A DNA stretch of 64,000 nucleotides from CAYVFC01 sp964450715. Its GTDB lineage: Bacteria > Myxococcota_A > Polyangia > Polyangiales > JAFGIB01. A model generated the notes under the pieces. The model saw only the letters and a list, made by a program, of their open reading frames with translations. It searched no databases and was not told the origin of the DNA. Below, one piece after another: positions 29,063-40,200 of this stretch. The position numbers and the translations under genes are program-made. The stretch's first letter is position 1. Each line of letters starts with the position of its first letter. The DNA is taken from contig CAYVFC010000001.1 of the NCBI GenBank assembly GCA_964450715.1, positions 62,001 through 126,000 on the forward strand, written 5' to 3'.

Positions 29063-32000
29063 ATGTACTGGCGGTCGTGTCTGGTTCTTGTCCTTTCCTC
29101 GGTTTTGGCAGGCGTTGGCTGTTCGGCGATCAGCGACTTCGGCGACTACGAATTCGTCGAGACGCCGGAAACCGGTGAAGACGGCGGCGGGTCCGCAGGC
29201 GAGGACGGGGCTGGCGAAGGGGGCGGCGGGTCCGCGGGCGAGGATGGCGCTGGCGAGGGCGGTGGAGGTGCTGGCGGTGAAGACCACCTCGATGCTGGCG
29301 GCGGAACCGGAGGCGAGGACGGCTTCGACGGAGGAGGTACGGACGGCGAAGATGCCGGCCCGCCGTTGAGTTGCGGCGACGGGAACACGGACGCGGGGGA
29401 GCAGTGCGACGACGGCAATAGGTTCCTCGGCGACGGCTGCGAGCCCGATTGTACCTTTACCTGTACCGGGAACGCCGAGTGCGACGACGGGCAGATCTGC
29501 AACGGAGCCGAAACCTGTAACGCGGAGCACAGGTGCGAACCGGGCGAAAACCTGGTAGGCGACGACTGCCCGCTCGGCGACGGCGGCACGGGGAGCTGTG
29601 GCTTCGGACTGTGTATTGCCCCCGATTGTGGCGACGGCGAGGTGGACAGCGGTGAGGATTGCGACGACGGCGGAGAATCGGACAGTTGCAACGCCGACTG
29701 CACCCCTGCTTCGTGCGGCGACGGAAAGCCGAATGCCACTGCCGGCGAGGAATGTGACGACGGTGACGAGAGTTTTTACTGCAATGCCGATTGCACCGGC
29801 GCGGCCTGCGGCGACGGCACCATCAACGCGACAGCCGGGGAGCAGTGTGATGACGGGAATCTGACCGTGGGCGACGGTTGCGAGCCCGATTGCTCTTTCA
29901 CCTGTGATGACAATGCCGATTGTGACGACGGCGAATTCTGCAACGGCGACGAAACCTGCGGCGATGAGCACGTCTGTGAGGCGGGCGCGGATCGCGACGA
30001 CGAGAGTTGTTCGATGGTCGGCGGCGGTGCGGGGGTATGCCGTTTCGGTTTGTGCGTACCTCCCGGTTGCGGCAATGGAGTCGTAGACGACGGCGAAGAA
30101 TGCGACGAAAGCGGCGAGTCAGCCGACTGCGACGCCGACTGCACGGAGGTGAGCTGTGGTGACGGCGTGACCAATTCGACCGCAGACGAGGTCTGCGACG
30201 ACGGCAACACCAGCGACTGCGACGGTTGCCGGGGTGACTGCAGCGCGGTGGAGACCGGCTGTAACGACGGCTTCACCTGCGGGGCCGAGGCTTGCGACGA
30301 CGGCAATAACGACGACTGCGATGGCTGTCGCGGTGACTGCAGTGCGCTGGAAACGGGCTGCGGCGATGGCTTCACCTGCGGAGCGGAGGCCTGCGACGAC
30401 GCCAACACGGACGACTGCGACGGGTGCCGTGGGGACTGCAGCGGGTTGGAGACCGGCTGCAACGACGGCTTCACCTGCGGAGCCGAGGCTTGCGACGACG
30501 GCAATAACGACGACTGTGACGGATGCCGCGGGGACTGCGGCGCGGTGGAGACGGGTTGCGGCGACGGCTCCACTTGCGAAGCCGAGACTTGCGACGACGG
30601 CAACACGGACGACTGCGACGGCTGCCGCGGGGACTGCAGCGCATTGGAGACGGGCTGCGGCGACGGCTTCACCTGCGGCGCCGAGGCCTGCGACGACGCC
30701 AACACGGACGATTGCGACGGCTGCCGCGGGGACTGCAGCGCGCCGGAAACCGGCTGCGGCGACGGCTTCACCTGCGGCGCCGAGGCCTGCGACGACGGCA
30801 ACACGGACGACTGCGACGGCTGCCGCGGGGATTGCACCGCATTGGAGACGGGCTGCGGCGATGGTTTTACCTGCGGAGCGGAGGCCTGCGACGACGCCAA
30901 CACGGACGACTGCGACGGCTGCCACGGGGACTGCAGCGCGCTGGAAACGGGCTGCGGCGACGGCTTCACTTGTGGCGTCGAGGTTTGCGACGACGGCAAC
31001 ACGGACGACTGCGACGGATGCCGCGGAGACTGCTCCGCAACAGAGACAGGGTGCGGCGACGGCTTCGTCTGCGACGACGAGCAGTGCGATGGAACCAACC
31101 TGAATGGCCATACCTGCGACGAATTCGGCCTACCGTATGGGGTGCCGACCTGCCTCGACTGCCAGGTCGTGTCTACCGGTTGTGGTGATTGCGGCGCTGT
31201 CGAGGACTTCGAGTCCGGCACCTGGCCCTGGAGCCCCTGGGTTGAGGCTTCTTCGAGCGGTCTGCCGGGAACGGTCGACCCGGCATACGCGCATTCCGGC
31301 TCGGGAGGGCTCTACTATTCCAGTAACTGGCACTATCGAACGGACTTCACCTTTGGCACGGTCCCCGGCCAGACCCTTTACTGGTGGGTGAATACTCAGA
31401 CGAACAACGGACGAGCCTACTTCGGGTTTTCCGCCACCGCCGCCGGCACGCGGACCTTGACCGCTGCGCCCAATACGGACGAGTTCTGTTTCATGGACAG
31501 TACCGGTTGGGGCTATACCATCGTGGCAACCGTACCGCAGAGTTATACTCTGAATACCTGGTACAAGGTCGTCGTGGAGTACCTGGGAGGCGGGGGCTAC
31601 GAAGGGCGGCTTTACGCCTCCGACGGCGTGACCCTGATCAACAGCCTGTTTCACGACTATGGTTCCGCGTCGCCGGGCGGAGTCGCCATGCGAACGACCT
31701 ATTTCGCCGCCGACGACATCAAGATACCGTGCGGGGAACCCCGGAATCTGCTGATCGTCTACGGGAACGCGAGCGATAGTTACCTGACGTGCGTCATCGA
31801 GGGTTTAACGCCCTACTTCGGCACCGTAACCGCGATCAGCGGCGTGCCCACGGAAGAAGATCTCGACGCGCACGATGCGGTGCTGGTGTACAACAACGGA
31901 GGCCACGGCGATTCCGAGGGCCTGGGCAACGCGCTCGCCGACTTCTTCGACGAAAAGGGTCACGTGGTGGAGGCGCTTTACGGAACCGGCGACCTGAGTC

Positions 32001-32326
32001 CGATGTCGGGACGCTGGGCGGACGACGGCTACCGGCTGCTGAGCGGTTCGTATATCAGCGACAGAGTGGCCCTGGGAGAGGTCGCCGAGCCGGAAAGCCC
32101 GTTGATGGCCGATATCAACGCATTCGCGGCCACGCGAAGCGTGGACGGCAGTGTGATCAACGGTGGTATCGTGGTCGCCAGCTATGATAACGGTATGCCG
32201 ATCGTCGTGCGAAGCGTGAAGAACGGCCACAACCGGGTCGACCTGGGGATGTTCCCCGGCGGGTGCTACGGGGGCCACTGGACGGGTAACGGCTTCGAGC
32301 TGATGCGCAACGCGCTCAAGTACTGA
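29063..32326 (+). CDS. Very large Cys-rich repeat lipoprotein (Myxococcus-type disulfide repeats)
   Basis: A 1087-residue exported protein with a hydrophobic signal ending in GVGC. Then come a Gly/Glu/Asp linker (about 35-105) built from repeats of GSAGEDGAGEGG; several Myxococcus Cys-rich repeats (C.DG..DAGEQCDDGN..GDGCEPDC, about 108-375); and a tandem array of nine near-identical 33-residue units (about 378-674). Next are a jellyroll/LamG-like part (FESGTWPWSPW, residues about 713-890) and a C-terminal domain (NLLIVYGNASDSYLTCVIEG..., AVLVYNNGGHGDSEGLGNALADFF) resembling ThuA/glutamine-amidotransferase-like folds. It is probably anchored at the cell surface with a long disulfide-rich stalk. 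An AGGAG site precedes the ATG. Confidence 0.8.
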   Translation: MYWRSCLVLVLSSVLAGVGCSAISDFGDYEFVETPETGEDGGGSAGEDGAGEGGGGSAGEDGAGEGGGGAGGEDHLDAGGGTGGEDGFDGGGTDGEDAGPPLSCGDGNTDAGEQCDDGNRFLGDGCEPDCTFTCTGNAECDDGQICNGAETCNAEHRCEPGENLVGDDCPLGDGGTGSCGFGLCIAPDCGDGEVDSGEDCDDGGESDSCNADCTPASCGDGKPNATAGEECDDGDESFYCNADCTGAACGDGTINATAGEQCDDGNLTVGDGCEPDCSFTCDDNADCDDGEFCNGDETCGDEHVCEAGADRDDESCSMVGGGAGVCRFGLCVPPGCGNGVVDDGEECDESGESADCDADCTEVSCGDGVTNSTADEVCDDGNTSDCDGCRGDCSAVETGCNDGFTCGAEACDDGNNDDCDGCRGDCSALETGCGDGFTCGAEACDDANTDDCDGCRGDCSGLETGCNDGFTCGAEACDDGNNDDCDGCRGDCGAVETGCGDGSTCEAETCDDGNTDDCDGCRGDCSALETGCGDGFTCGAEACDDANTDDCDGCRGDCSAPETGCGDGFTCGAEACDDGNTDDCDGCRGDCTALETGCGDGFTCGAEACDDANTDDCDGCHGDCSALETGCGDGFTCGVEVCDDGNTDDCDGCRGDCSATETGCGDGFVCDDEQCDGTNLNGHTCDEFGLPYGVPTCLDCQVVSTGCGDCGAVEDFESGTWPWSPWVEASSSGLPGTVDPAYAHSGSGGLYYSSNWHYRTDFTFGTVPGQTLYWWVNTQTNNGRAYFGFSATAAGTRTLTAAPNTDEFCFMDSTGWGYTIVATVPQSYTLNTWYKVVVEYLGGGGYEGRLYASDGVTLINSLFHDYGSASPGGVAMRTTYFAADDIKIPCGEPRNLLIVYGNASDSYLTCVIEGLTPYFGTVTAISGVPTEEDLDAHDAVLVYNNGGHGDSEGLGNALADFFDEKGHVVEALYGTGDLSPMSGRWADDGYRLLSGSYISDRVALGEVAEPESPLMADINAFAATRSVDGSVINGGIVVASYDNGMPIVVRSVKNGHNRVDLGMFPGGCYGGHWTGNGFELMRNALKY
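30194..31084 (+). repeat. Nine in-frame tandem 99-bp repeats
   Basis: From the TGC of the first CDDGN to 31084 there are exactly nine units of 99 bp. Each encodes CDD[GA]N..DCDGC[RH]GDC followed by about 14 residues containing ETGC and GFTC. Seven cysteines recur per unit in most copies. Units 3, 6 and 8 carry Ala (CDDANTDD), while the others carry Gly, and units 2 and 4 share CDDGNNDD. This suggests growth by duplication of two- or three-unit blocks. The DNA similarity is high enough that copy number could vary between strains. Confidence 0.9.
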
Positions 32327-32464
32327 CGCCGGACAGACGGAGACGGCGGGGGCGGTGTCTTTTTTCCAAGGACCGCGCGGTTTCGGGGTCACATTTCGCG
32401 CGGGAGTGGAACCCAGATAGGGCAAGCTTTTTGAAATGGTTTTCGGTCGAGAAAGGTGAAGGCC

Positions 32465-35400
32465 ATGCGATGGACCTTGTCGTTGTGGGTATTGGTCACC
32501 TGGCTATCGTGCGCGCCGCAGAGAACGCCGGCGGACCAGGCGGCGGCCACCGTTAGAGTCGTGAGGGGTTCGGCCGCCGTACAGGGTGAGCGGTTCCGCG
32601 GTCCCGCTCGCCTGCAGCGAGAGGAATCGCTCGCAATCGGCGCCGAGGGACGCGCCTTTGTCGAGCTGGACGGCGGGCCCCTGTTGTTACTGGACAGCAA
32701 TACCGAACTGGGAATCGAGAGCGAGCAACAGGTGGTGCTGGCAAAAGGGCGGCTCTTTGCCCAGGTGCACGAAGGGGACGAGCTTTCGGTGTCGTTTCTG
32801 AAGGCCGTGCTGAAGAGCTCGGACGCGGATTGCGCCGTACAGGTGCGGGACGAGGTGGCCACGGTGCAGGTCGTGCGCGGAGTGGTGGCGGTGCGACTGG
32901 ACAAGAAACGCTCGCTGGTACGTACCGGTGAGAGCCTGCGCCTCGACAAGGGCGAGATCGAGGTCACCCCCTCGGTGCTCTGGCAGGACTGGACCGGAGG
33001 GCTGGCGCAGACGGGCCCCTTGGCGCGAGAGCTGCCCCAGGGCATGGGCGTGCTCGAGGGGCGGGTGCCCGACGAGCTGGGAAAGGCGCGCTGGCCGCTG
33101 GTCATTCGCCGGCTGGACGTGCGGGTGACCGTCGACAGGGATCTGGCCATCACCGAGATCGACCAGGTCTTCTTCAACCCGGCCGGCGACACGGTGGAGG
33201 GGCTGTACCGTTTCCAGACCCCGCCGGATGCCATTCTGCAGCGCTTCGCGGTCGACCGCGACGGACAGCTGGTGCAGGGATACGTCCGTGAAAAGGCCCA
33301 GGCTCGCAAGGACTACGAGGCGCAGGTCTACCAGGGCTCCACCGATGACCCGGCGCTGCTGGAATGGATCTCGCCCGGGGCCTACAAGGCGCGCATCTAT
33401 CCCATCGAGGCTGCGGCCACCCGGCGTATTGTGGTCCGTTATGCCCAGTGGTTGACCCGGGCGCATCCGGGCGCTCCGCGCCTGTACCGCTACCCCATGG
33501 CAACCGGTGCGGCAGCGCCCTACGTGGAGGACTTTTCCCTGAGCGTGGACTACGCCGCTGCGGGCGCGGGCCGGGTCCGCGCGGGCATGGGCGCCGAGCT
33601 CTCGGACAACACCCTGATCCTGCGCCGCAACGATTTCCGCCCGCGCGCCGATTTCTGGCTCGAGCTCTTCGACAACAGGGGCGCCTCGGTTTCGGCCAGC
33701 GCCTACACGGCGGCGCACCAGCCGCCCAAGCGCGCCGAGGGGTCCCGCCAGGTGGTCAACGAGGCGGACGAGCGCGACTACTACTTGCTGCCGGTGGTCT
33801 TGGCGGACGACCTGGTGCCGGAAGAGGCGCCGGAGGGCCTGGACCTGGTCATCGTGGCGGACATCTCGGCCGGGACCGACCGCTCACACCTGGAGCTGGG
33901 GCGCGCGGCGGTCGAGGCCCTAGCGGCGCAGCTGCACGAAAAGGACCGGCTGGCGGTGGTGACGGCCGATATCACCATCCGCGCCTTGCCGGGCTCGGAC
34001 AAGCCCGAGCTACAGCCGGCCACCGAGGACAACCTGCGAAAACAGCTGGAAGCGCTGGCGCGGGTGCCGGCCGCGGGCGCCACCGATCTGGGCGAGGCCC
34101 TGTCCGCCGCCGCCGCGCTGCTCGACCCCGGGCGACCCTCGGCTTTGATCTATGTAGGCGACGGCTCGGCCACGGTGGGCGCCATGGACACCGACTCGCT
34201 GTTACAGAAGATGCAACGCCTGCCCTACAAGCCGCGCCTCTATGCCGTGGCCGTGGGCGGCCACTCGGAGCTGGGGCTCTTGTCGGCGCTCACCCGGGGC
34301 GGCGGGCTGGCGCTGCGGGTGGAAGAGCCGGCCGACGCGGCCTTCGCAGCGCTGCGCATCGCGGGCCACGCCCAGCGCCCGGCGGCGCAGAAGGTGACCG
34401 TGGACCTGGGATCGGGCATCGATCAGGTTTTTCCCCGGGAGCCGGTGGACGTGCTGCTGGGCGAGCCCCTGCAGGTGGTGGGGCGGGTTCAGGGAACCAT
34501 GCCCGGGCGGGTGAAGGTCGAGGGCACTGTTCTCGGCAAGCCCTTTGAGAGGACCATCCAGGTACAGTCGAGCTCGATAGAGGACTCCGGGGATCTGCGC
34601 CTGCGCTGGGCGGCGCAGCGGCTGCGCCAGCTCTTGCTAGAGAACGCGGGCCGAGAGGCGGTGGCCGAGCTGGGCACGCGCTACGGATTGATCACGCCTT
34701 ACACGAGCTATTACGTGCCCTCTGCCCGCGAGCTCAGGCAGATGGGGCAGCACTCGCGCTTACTGCGTTACCAGCCGTTGCAGGTGGCCTGCGTCGATCG
34801 GTTGCCGCGCGCTTCCCAGCTCGCCCTGAGCGTCCTGCTCGCACCGCTTGCGCTGGTGGGTTGTGACAGCAAGACGGATAGAGCGTCGGCGCCGGCGGTA
34901 ACCGAGGAATACCTGGAACAGGAGACGCCCGCGTGGCTCGAGGCGCCGGAGGGCGCCGGCAAGCGCCACCAGGGCGAAGAAGGCGCGATGGGCGAGGCGC
35001 CGGCAGAGCGCAGGGTCCGTGCGAAACGCGCGACGTCCGCGATCCGGGGACCCGACGAAAACCAGGACCCGCACATGGCTCGCGAACAGGCGAAGGCGGT
35101 GGCTGAACGAGCGGCGATTGTCGATCGTTTGGAGTCGGAGTCCGAGCCGGATGCGCCTTCCGAGCAACTGGATGACCTACTCGCATCTGCCAAGAGCGCG
35201 CCAGCGCCGGCGAGCGCTCCCCCCAAAACCACCGCCCTGGGAGATGATCCGCTGAGCGCGCTCGGCGATCTGATCGGCGACAAGGCTAGCGCGATGAATG
35301 GCCTGGGCATGAGGGGAACCGGACGCGGCGGCGGTGGAACGGGCGAGGGCACCATCGGCCTGGGCAACCTCGGCACCATCGGTCATGGCGCGGGCGGCGG

Positions 35401-37234
35401 CGAAGGGGCAGGGTATGGCGCGGGCGGCGACGGATCGCGCGGCAGGCGCGCCGCGATCCCGCGCATCCGCGTCGGTACGGCCGAGGTGCGCGGCTCGCTT
35501 TCCAAGGAGATCATTCGCCGCATAATTCGCCGCCATATCAACGAGGTCCGCTTCTGCTACGAGCAGGGGCTGAACGAGCGCCCGGCCATGCAGGGCAAGG
35601 TAGCCGTGAAGTTCATCATCTCTCCCACAGGCGCCGTGCAGACCGCGGCCGTGGCCCAAAGCACCCTGGCCAACGCCCGGACCGAACAGTGCATCGCCCA
35701 GGCCGTGCGCCGCTGGACCTTTCCCAAGCCCGAGGGCGGCGGCATCGTGGTGGTGACCTATCCCTTCATGCTGCAGACGTCCGACGATCCGGGCAAGACC
35801 ACCCAGACCACCTACACCAGCACCATCCAGACCCCCACCGCCCACCTGGTCACCACCTGGTCGGTCACCTCGCACCAGCGCAAGCAGTGTAGCGATGCCG
35901 CCTTCCTCTCTCTGGAGGACCGCCGGGAGTTGTGGCGCGAAAGGCTACAAAAAGTAAACAGCGCGTCGCTCTGGGCCGTCGTTTTCCACCAGGCGGTTCG
36001 GGATTGCGAGATCAAGAGCTTTCGCGACCGCCGGGCCATCTTGCTGGTCATGCTCGACCGTGCCGGCAGCATGGACAACATGCTGGCGCTCTACGGCGCC
36101 ATGGACGGGTTGAGCGAGCGATCGTATCTGCGCCAGGTAATCCTCAAGCGGGTGCGCACGGCCGAGGACCTGAAGAAAGTGCGCCAGGCGCTTCAGCTGA
36201 GCGGTTCCGTCGACTGGGCGCTGCTCAACGAGCTGCTCGACAAGGCCAGGACGCCCGAGGCCAAGATAGAGGTGCTGCGCGATCTGATCGCCCAGGGACG
36301 CTACAGCTACGACTTGTACCTGCGCCTGCTCACCCTGCTGGAGCAGACGGGCAAGATGGAGCAGGCCTATCGTCTGGCCCGCGACCTCAGGCGCGATCCG
36401 GGCGCCGACGCCCGCGTGCGCACCGCCATCGGCGAGATGTACCTGCGCCGGGAACAAGAGGTCGAGGCGCGGCGCGCCTTCAGCGAGATCGTGGAGTTCG
36501 CGCCCACCGACGAAACCGCGCGCCGCCGGCTGGGAGACCTCTACCGCGCTCACGGCTGGTACGAGGATGCCTACCGGCAGTACCAGACCCTGGCCTTCAT
36601 CCGTCCCGATGACCTCTCGGTATTGCTGCTTCTGGCGCAAGCGGCAGCCGGCGCCGGCCGGGTGGACGAGGCCCTGCGGCTGGAGGCCCGGGTGGCGGCC
36701 ACGGCCGAGCCGGGCCATTCCAGCGGGCTGTCTCGCACGGCCATCCTCTGGTCGTCGGTCAGGTTCGCCCGGCTCCGCCAGCAGGCGCGCGAGGCCGGGG
36801 ACAAGGAGCGGCTCTCGGCGCTCACCTCTCGCATGCGCCGTTCGGGGGTGCTGCGCGAGGCCTCGGACCTGAGGGCGGTGCTGGTCTGGTCCCACCCGGA
36901 CGCGCGGCTGTCGCTCTTCTCCGCCTACCCGCAAGGGCGCCTGATCCGGCCCACGGATATCGCGCCGGAATACGGAATAGAAGCCTTTGACGTGCCCGAG
37001 CGGGAAAAGGGGGTGCACAAGCTGGAGGTGCGGCGCAAACCAGGGGTGCTGGATGCAGAGGTGCAGGCCGAGCTCTGGGTGATCTTCCGCGAGGGAGAGC
37101 CCGACGAGCGGGTAGAACGGATCGATCTGCATTTCGACCAGGAGCGCAAGGCCTTGGCCTGGACCGTGACCGGCGACGAGGTGCAGAAAGCGCAGCCAAG
37201 CCAGGCGGCTCTGAAAGCGGAGGCAGTACGATGA
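32465..37234 (+). CDS. FecR-VIT-vWA-AgmX-TPR envelope protein (paralogue 1)
   Basis: A 1589-residue lipoprotein (signal ending LSC, about residue 14). Domains in order: FecR-like (about 25-150); a short VLWQDWTGGLAQ motif; VIT (about 205-330, VRVTVDRDLAITEIDQVFFNP); vWA (about 455-620, LDLVIVADISAGTD); a conserved YGLITPYTSYYVP motif (about 741); a hydrophobic segment ending LALVGCD (about 780-799); a Gly-rich stretch (LGNLGTIGHGAGGG, about 950-985); AgmX/TonB-like (about 1010-1105, with paired Cys in RFCYEQGL and EQCIAQAV); TPR-like helices (about 1300-1405); and a beta-rich end. The MIDAS motif reads DISAG, not DxSxS. AAAGGTG precedes the ATG. The stop overlaps the next gene's start (ATGA). 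Confidence 0.8.
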   Translation: MRWTLSLWVLVTWLSCAPQRTPADQAAATVRVVRGSAAVQGERFRGPARLQREESLAIGAEGRAFVELDGGPLLLLDSNTELGIESEQQVVLAKGRLFAQVHEGDELSVSFLKAVLKSSDADCAVQVRDEVATVQVVRGVVAVRLDKKRSLVRTGESLRLDKGEIEVTPSVLWQDWTGGLAQTGPLARELPQGMGVLEGRVPDELGKARWPLVIRRLDVRVTVDRDLAITEIDQVFFNPAGDTVEGLYRFQTPPDAILQRFAVDRDGQLVQGYVREKAQARKDYEAQVYQGSTDDPALLEWISPGAYKARIYPIEAAATRRIVVRYAQWLTRAHPGAPRLYRYPMATGAAAPYVEDFSLSVDYAAAGAGRVRAGMGAELSDNTLILRRNDFRPRADFWLELFDNRGASVSASAYTAAHQPPKRAEGSRQVVNEADERDYYLLPVVLADDLVPEEAPEGLDLVIVADISAGTDRSHLELGRAAVEALAAQLHEKDRLAVVTADITIRALPGSDKPELQPATEDNLRKQLEALARVPAAGATDLGEALSAAAALLDPGRPSALIYVGDGSATVGAMDTDSLLQKMQRLPYKPRLYAVAVGGHSELGLLSALTRGGGLALRVEEPADAAFAALRIAGHAQRPAAQKVTVDLGSGIDQVFPREPVDVLLGEPLQVVGRVQGTMPGRVKVEGTVLGKPFERTIQVQSSSIEDSGDLRLRWAAQRLRQLLLENAGREAVAELGTRYGLITPYTSYYVPSARELRQMGQHSRLLRYQPLQVACVDRLPRASQLALSVLLAPLALVGCDSKTDRASAPAVTEEYLEQETPAWLEAPEGAGKRHQGEEGAMGEAPAERRVRAKRATSAIRGPDENQDPHMAREQAKAVAERAAIVDRLESESEPDAPSEQLDDLLASAKSAPAPASAPPKTTALGDDPLSALGDLIGDKASAMNGLGMRGTGRGGGGTGEGTIGLGNLGTIGHGAGGGEGAGYGAGGDGSRGRRAAIPRIRVGTAEVRGSLSKEIIRRIIRRHINEVRFCYEQGLNERPAMQGKVAVKFIISPTGAVQTAAVAQSTLANARTEQCIAQAVRRWTFPKPEGGGIVVVTYPFMLQTSDDPGKTTQTTYTSTIQTPTAHLVTTWSVTSHQRKQCSDAAFLSLEDRRELWRERLQKVNSASLWAVVFHQAVRDCEIKSFRDRRAILLVMLDRAGSMDNMLALYGAMDGLSERSYLRQVILKRVRTAEDLKKVRQALQLSGSVDWALLNELLDKARTPEAKIEVLRDLIAQGRYSYDLYLRLLTLLEQTGKMEQAYRLARDLRRDPGADARVRTAIGEMYLRREQEVEARRAFSEIVEFAPTDETARRRLGDLYRAHGWYEDAYRQYQTLAFIRPDDLSVLLLLAQAAAGAGRVDEALRLEARVAATAEPGHSSGLSRTAILWSSVRFARLRQQAREAGDKERLSALTSRMRRSGVLREASDLRAVLVWSHPDARLSLFSAYPQGRLIRPTDIAPEYGIEAFDVPEREKGVHKLEVRRKPGVLDAEVQAELWVIFREGEPDERVERIDLHFDQERKALAWTVTGDEVQKAQPSQAALKAEAVR

Positions 37235-40200
37235 ACAAACGTGATTCTGCCATCCGTATCCTCTTGCTGCTCGCGGCCGTCGCCTTCTGCGCCGCTTTGG
37301 TCTGGCTGTACATCACCTGGCCCACCCCGCCCGCGCCCGCGGCCACCGTGGCCACGGCCGAGCCCATCGGCGGAACCCTGACCCTGCAGCGCGAGTCGTA
37401 CCGGCAGGAGGTCCGGCGCCCCGCGCGCGTCGAGGACGGCTCCCGGGTACAGACCGAGGCATCCCGACACGCCTGGCTGCGCCTGGACAACGGCGCCTTT
37501 GTCCTGCTGGGCGACAAGACCGATCTCACCGTGCACCTGAACAAGCTTATCCTGCGCTCGGGCCGGGTATGGGTCGACACCTCGGCCGCCGAGGAGACCG
37601 AGCTCGGAACCGCGCACGGGCAGCTGGGGGCGCAGGGGGCGAGCTTCGCCGTGGCGGCGGCGAGCGAAGAGGCGGTCGAGGTCTACTGCGGCTCTGGCGA
37701 GGTCACCTATCGGGCGGAGAAGAAGGGAGGCAGCATTCAGCAGGGGGAGAGCCTTTTATTGAGCTCTGCCGGCGCGCGGGTAAAGCCCGAGGGATTGTGG
37801 GACGACTGGACCGGCGGGCTGGCCGTGCCCCAGGGGACGCTGCAGCGCGAGGTGCGAACGGTGGGTGATCTAGCCGGTCGCCTGGTGACCGACTCGGGCA
37901 AGGCGCGCCTGCCGCTTCCGGTACGAGCGCACCAGGTCTCCACCGCCATCGACGGCGACTTCGCGGTGACCGAGGTCACCCAGAGCTTCTTCAACGCCCG
38001 CAGCGAGGTGCTGGAGGCGGAATACGCCGTGCGAATCCCGGACGGCGCTACCGTGGCCGCTTTTGCCGTGGACACCGGGTCGGGGTTCCAGCAGGCCTCC
38101 ATCGGGGTGCTGGAGATGGCCGAGGACGGCGAGCCGCGTTTCGACGATCCGAGCACCGAGGGCAGCGTCCTGACCTATCAGGCGCCGGGCAGGCTGAGGG
38201 CGCGCGTCTATCCGGTCAATGCCGGGGCCACCGTGCGGGTGCGCCTGCGCTATACCGAATGGCTGCAGCGGCAGGGCGACCGGCGGACCTATGTCTATCC
38301 CATGGGGGACGGCGGAGAGCCGCCGCTTCTGAGCGAGTTCACCCTGGAGGTCAAGGTAAGCGACGCGGCCACGGGCGCCTTCCGGGCCGGCATGGGCGCC
38401 AGCGTGGAGGGGTCCAGGGTGGTCTTGCGGCGCAGCGATTTTCGCCCGCGCGCCGACTTCTACCTCGATCTGATCGATTCCGCGACCGGCTCGCAACGGT
38501 ATGAGCTCACCTCGGGCAAGGCCTACCTGGTCGATGCCCCGCCGGGCGACTCAAGGGACGACGCGCCCTTCGTCCACTTCGATCTGCCGCTGGAAGCCAT
38601 CGAGACGTCCAGCGAGCAGCCGCCGCTGTCGCTGGTGCTGCTGGTCGACATGTCGGGAGGCATCGAGCCGGAGAACATCGAGCTCTCCGGCGCCGTCGTG
38701 GAGTCGGTTTTAAGGCAGCTATCCGATCAGGACGAGGTACTGTTGCGCATCGCCGACCTGACCGTTCACCCGCCCGCGGCCCTGGCCGAGGACGAGGCCC
38801 TTTCCGGATGGGTCCGCGCCGACTCGAAGGGGCGCGAACGCCTGCTGCAGGCCCTGGCCCGGGAGACGCCTGCGGGCGCCACCGATCTGGCCGAGGTCCT
38901 GCGCCAGGCCGCCGTGCTCGCCTCGGGCAAGCCGCGCGCGGCGGTCCTCTATCTCGGCGACGGCATTGCCAGCGCCGGGGCGCTGGACGCGGGCGGCATC
39001 GGCCGGGCCCTGGCAGCGGTGCAGCCGGCGCCGCCGGTCTTCGCCCTGGCGGTGGGGGACGGGGCCAACCTGGATCTCCTGCACGCGGTGCTCGGCGACC
39101 GGGCGCAACCGGTGCGCGAGATCATCGAGGCGTCTCACGCGGTCATGCGGGTGCTGGCCCGCGCCTCGCGTCCTACCCTGACGCAGGTGCGCGCCGATCT
39201 CGGGCATAACGTTGAAAGGATATATCCCTCCATGCCGCTCTCCCTGGCCGACGGGCAGAGGCTGCGGGTGACCGGTCGGCTCAAGGGCGACCTGCCCGAC
39301 TCGGTCGAGGTCAGCGGCATGGTCAACGGAGAGCCGTTTGACCTCAAGGTGCCGGTCGACGGGGCCTCGCTGGACGACCAGGGGGATCTCAGGCGCCGCT
39401 GGGGTAGGGCGCGTTTGTTCGAGCTACTCGACGGCGACGCCTGCCGCGAGGCCCTGGTGGAGCTGGGCCTGCGCTATCAAGTGCTGACGCCCTATACGCC
39501 CCTGGTGGTGGGGGCCTCCCCGGGAACTCCTTTCCGGCCGGTGCGGGGATTCCACGGCGACCCGCGTCACACCGCCTGGCATCTGGGCGGTCGCGGCTCC
39601 GCCCTCGCGACCGAGGGGCTCGGCGCCAGCCGCAGCCCCTGGCTGCGCACCGGCCGGGCAGAGGCCCGGGAATACCTCGGCGCCCCGGAGAGGACCTGGG
39701 AAAAGCGCTCTTTGCCCGAGACGGCCTCCCCCGCGGCGACGGCGAGCGATGGCGGCCTGCGGGAGCTATCCGTGCGCAACACGCTGCGGCTCCATCAGCG
39801 AGGGCCGCGCGGTTGTTACGACCGTGAGGCTCGCATCCGTCCCGACCTTTCCGGGGATATCGAGGTCAATGTGAAGGTGGACGGCGATGGCAGTGTCAGC
39901 AGCGCCGTGGTCTCCGAGAGCACCATCGGCTCGCCGGAGGTGGAGAGCTGCGTGCGCGAGGAGGTGCTCGGTCTTCCTTTCCCGGCTACCGGGGCCAGGG
40001 GCAGCGTCTCGGCCAACTACCGCTATAGCTTTACCGTGTCCGAGAGGGCCATCGGGACCCGTCGCCGCTGCAGCAGCGCCTCCAAGCTGCCGCTGGCCGG
40101 GCGCGCGGCGCTCTGGCAAGAGCGGCTCGACGCCAACAGCGGCGTCAGCGGCGCTTTGAATGTCTGGCGCGAGGCGCGCCGCCAGTGCGAGGTCGGCAAT

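Noticed and set aside
30194..31084. CRISPR-like array because of regular repeats
   Set aside because: The 99-bp units are contiguous, in frame and coding, without spacers. No cas gene is present.
32327..32464. Terminator after the Cys-rich lipoprotein gene (GC-rich stretch followed by TCTTTTTT near 32358)
   Set aside because: The possible stem has only five base pairs and a 12-base loop, too weak to report as a feature.
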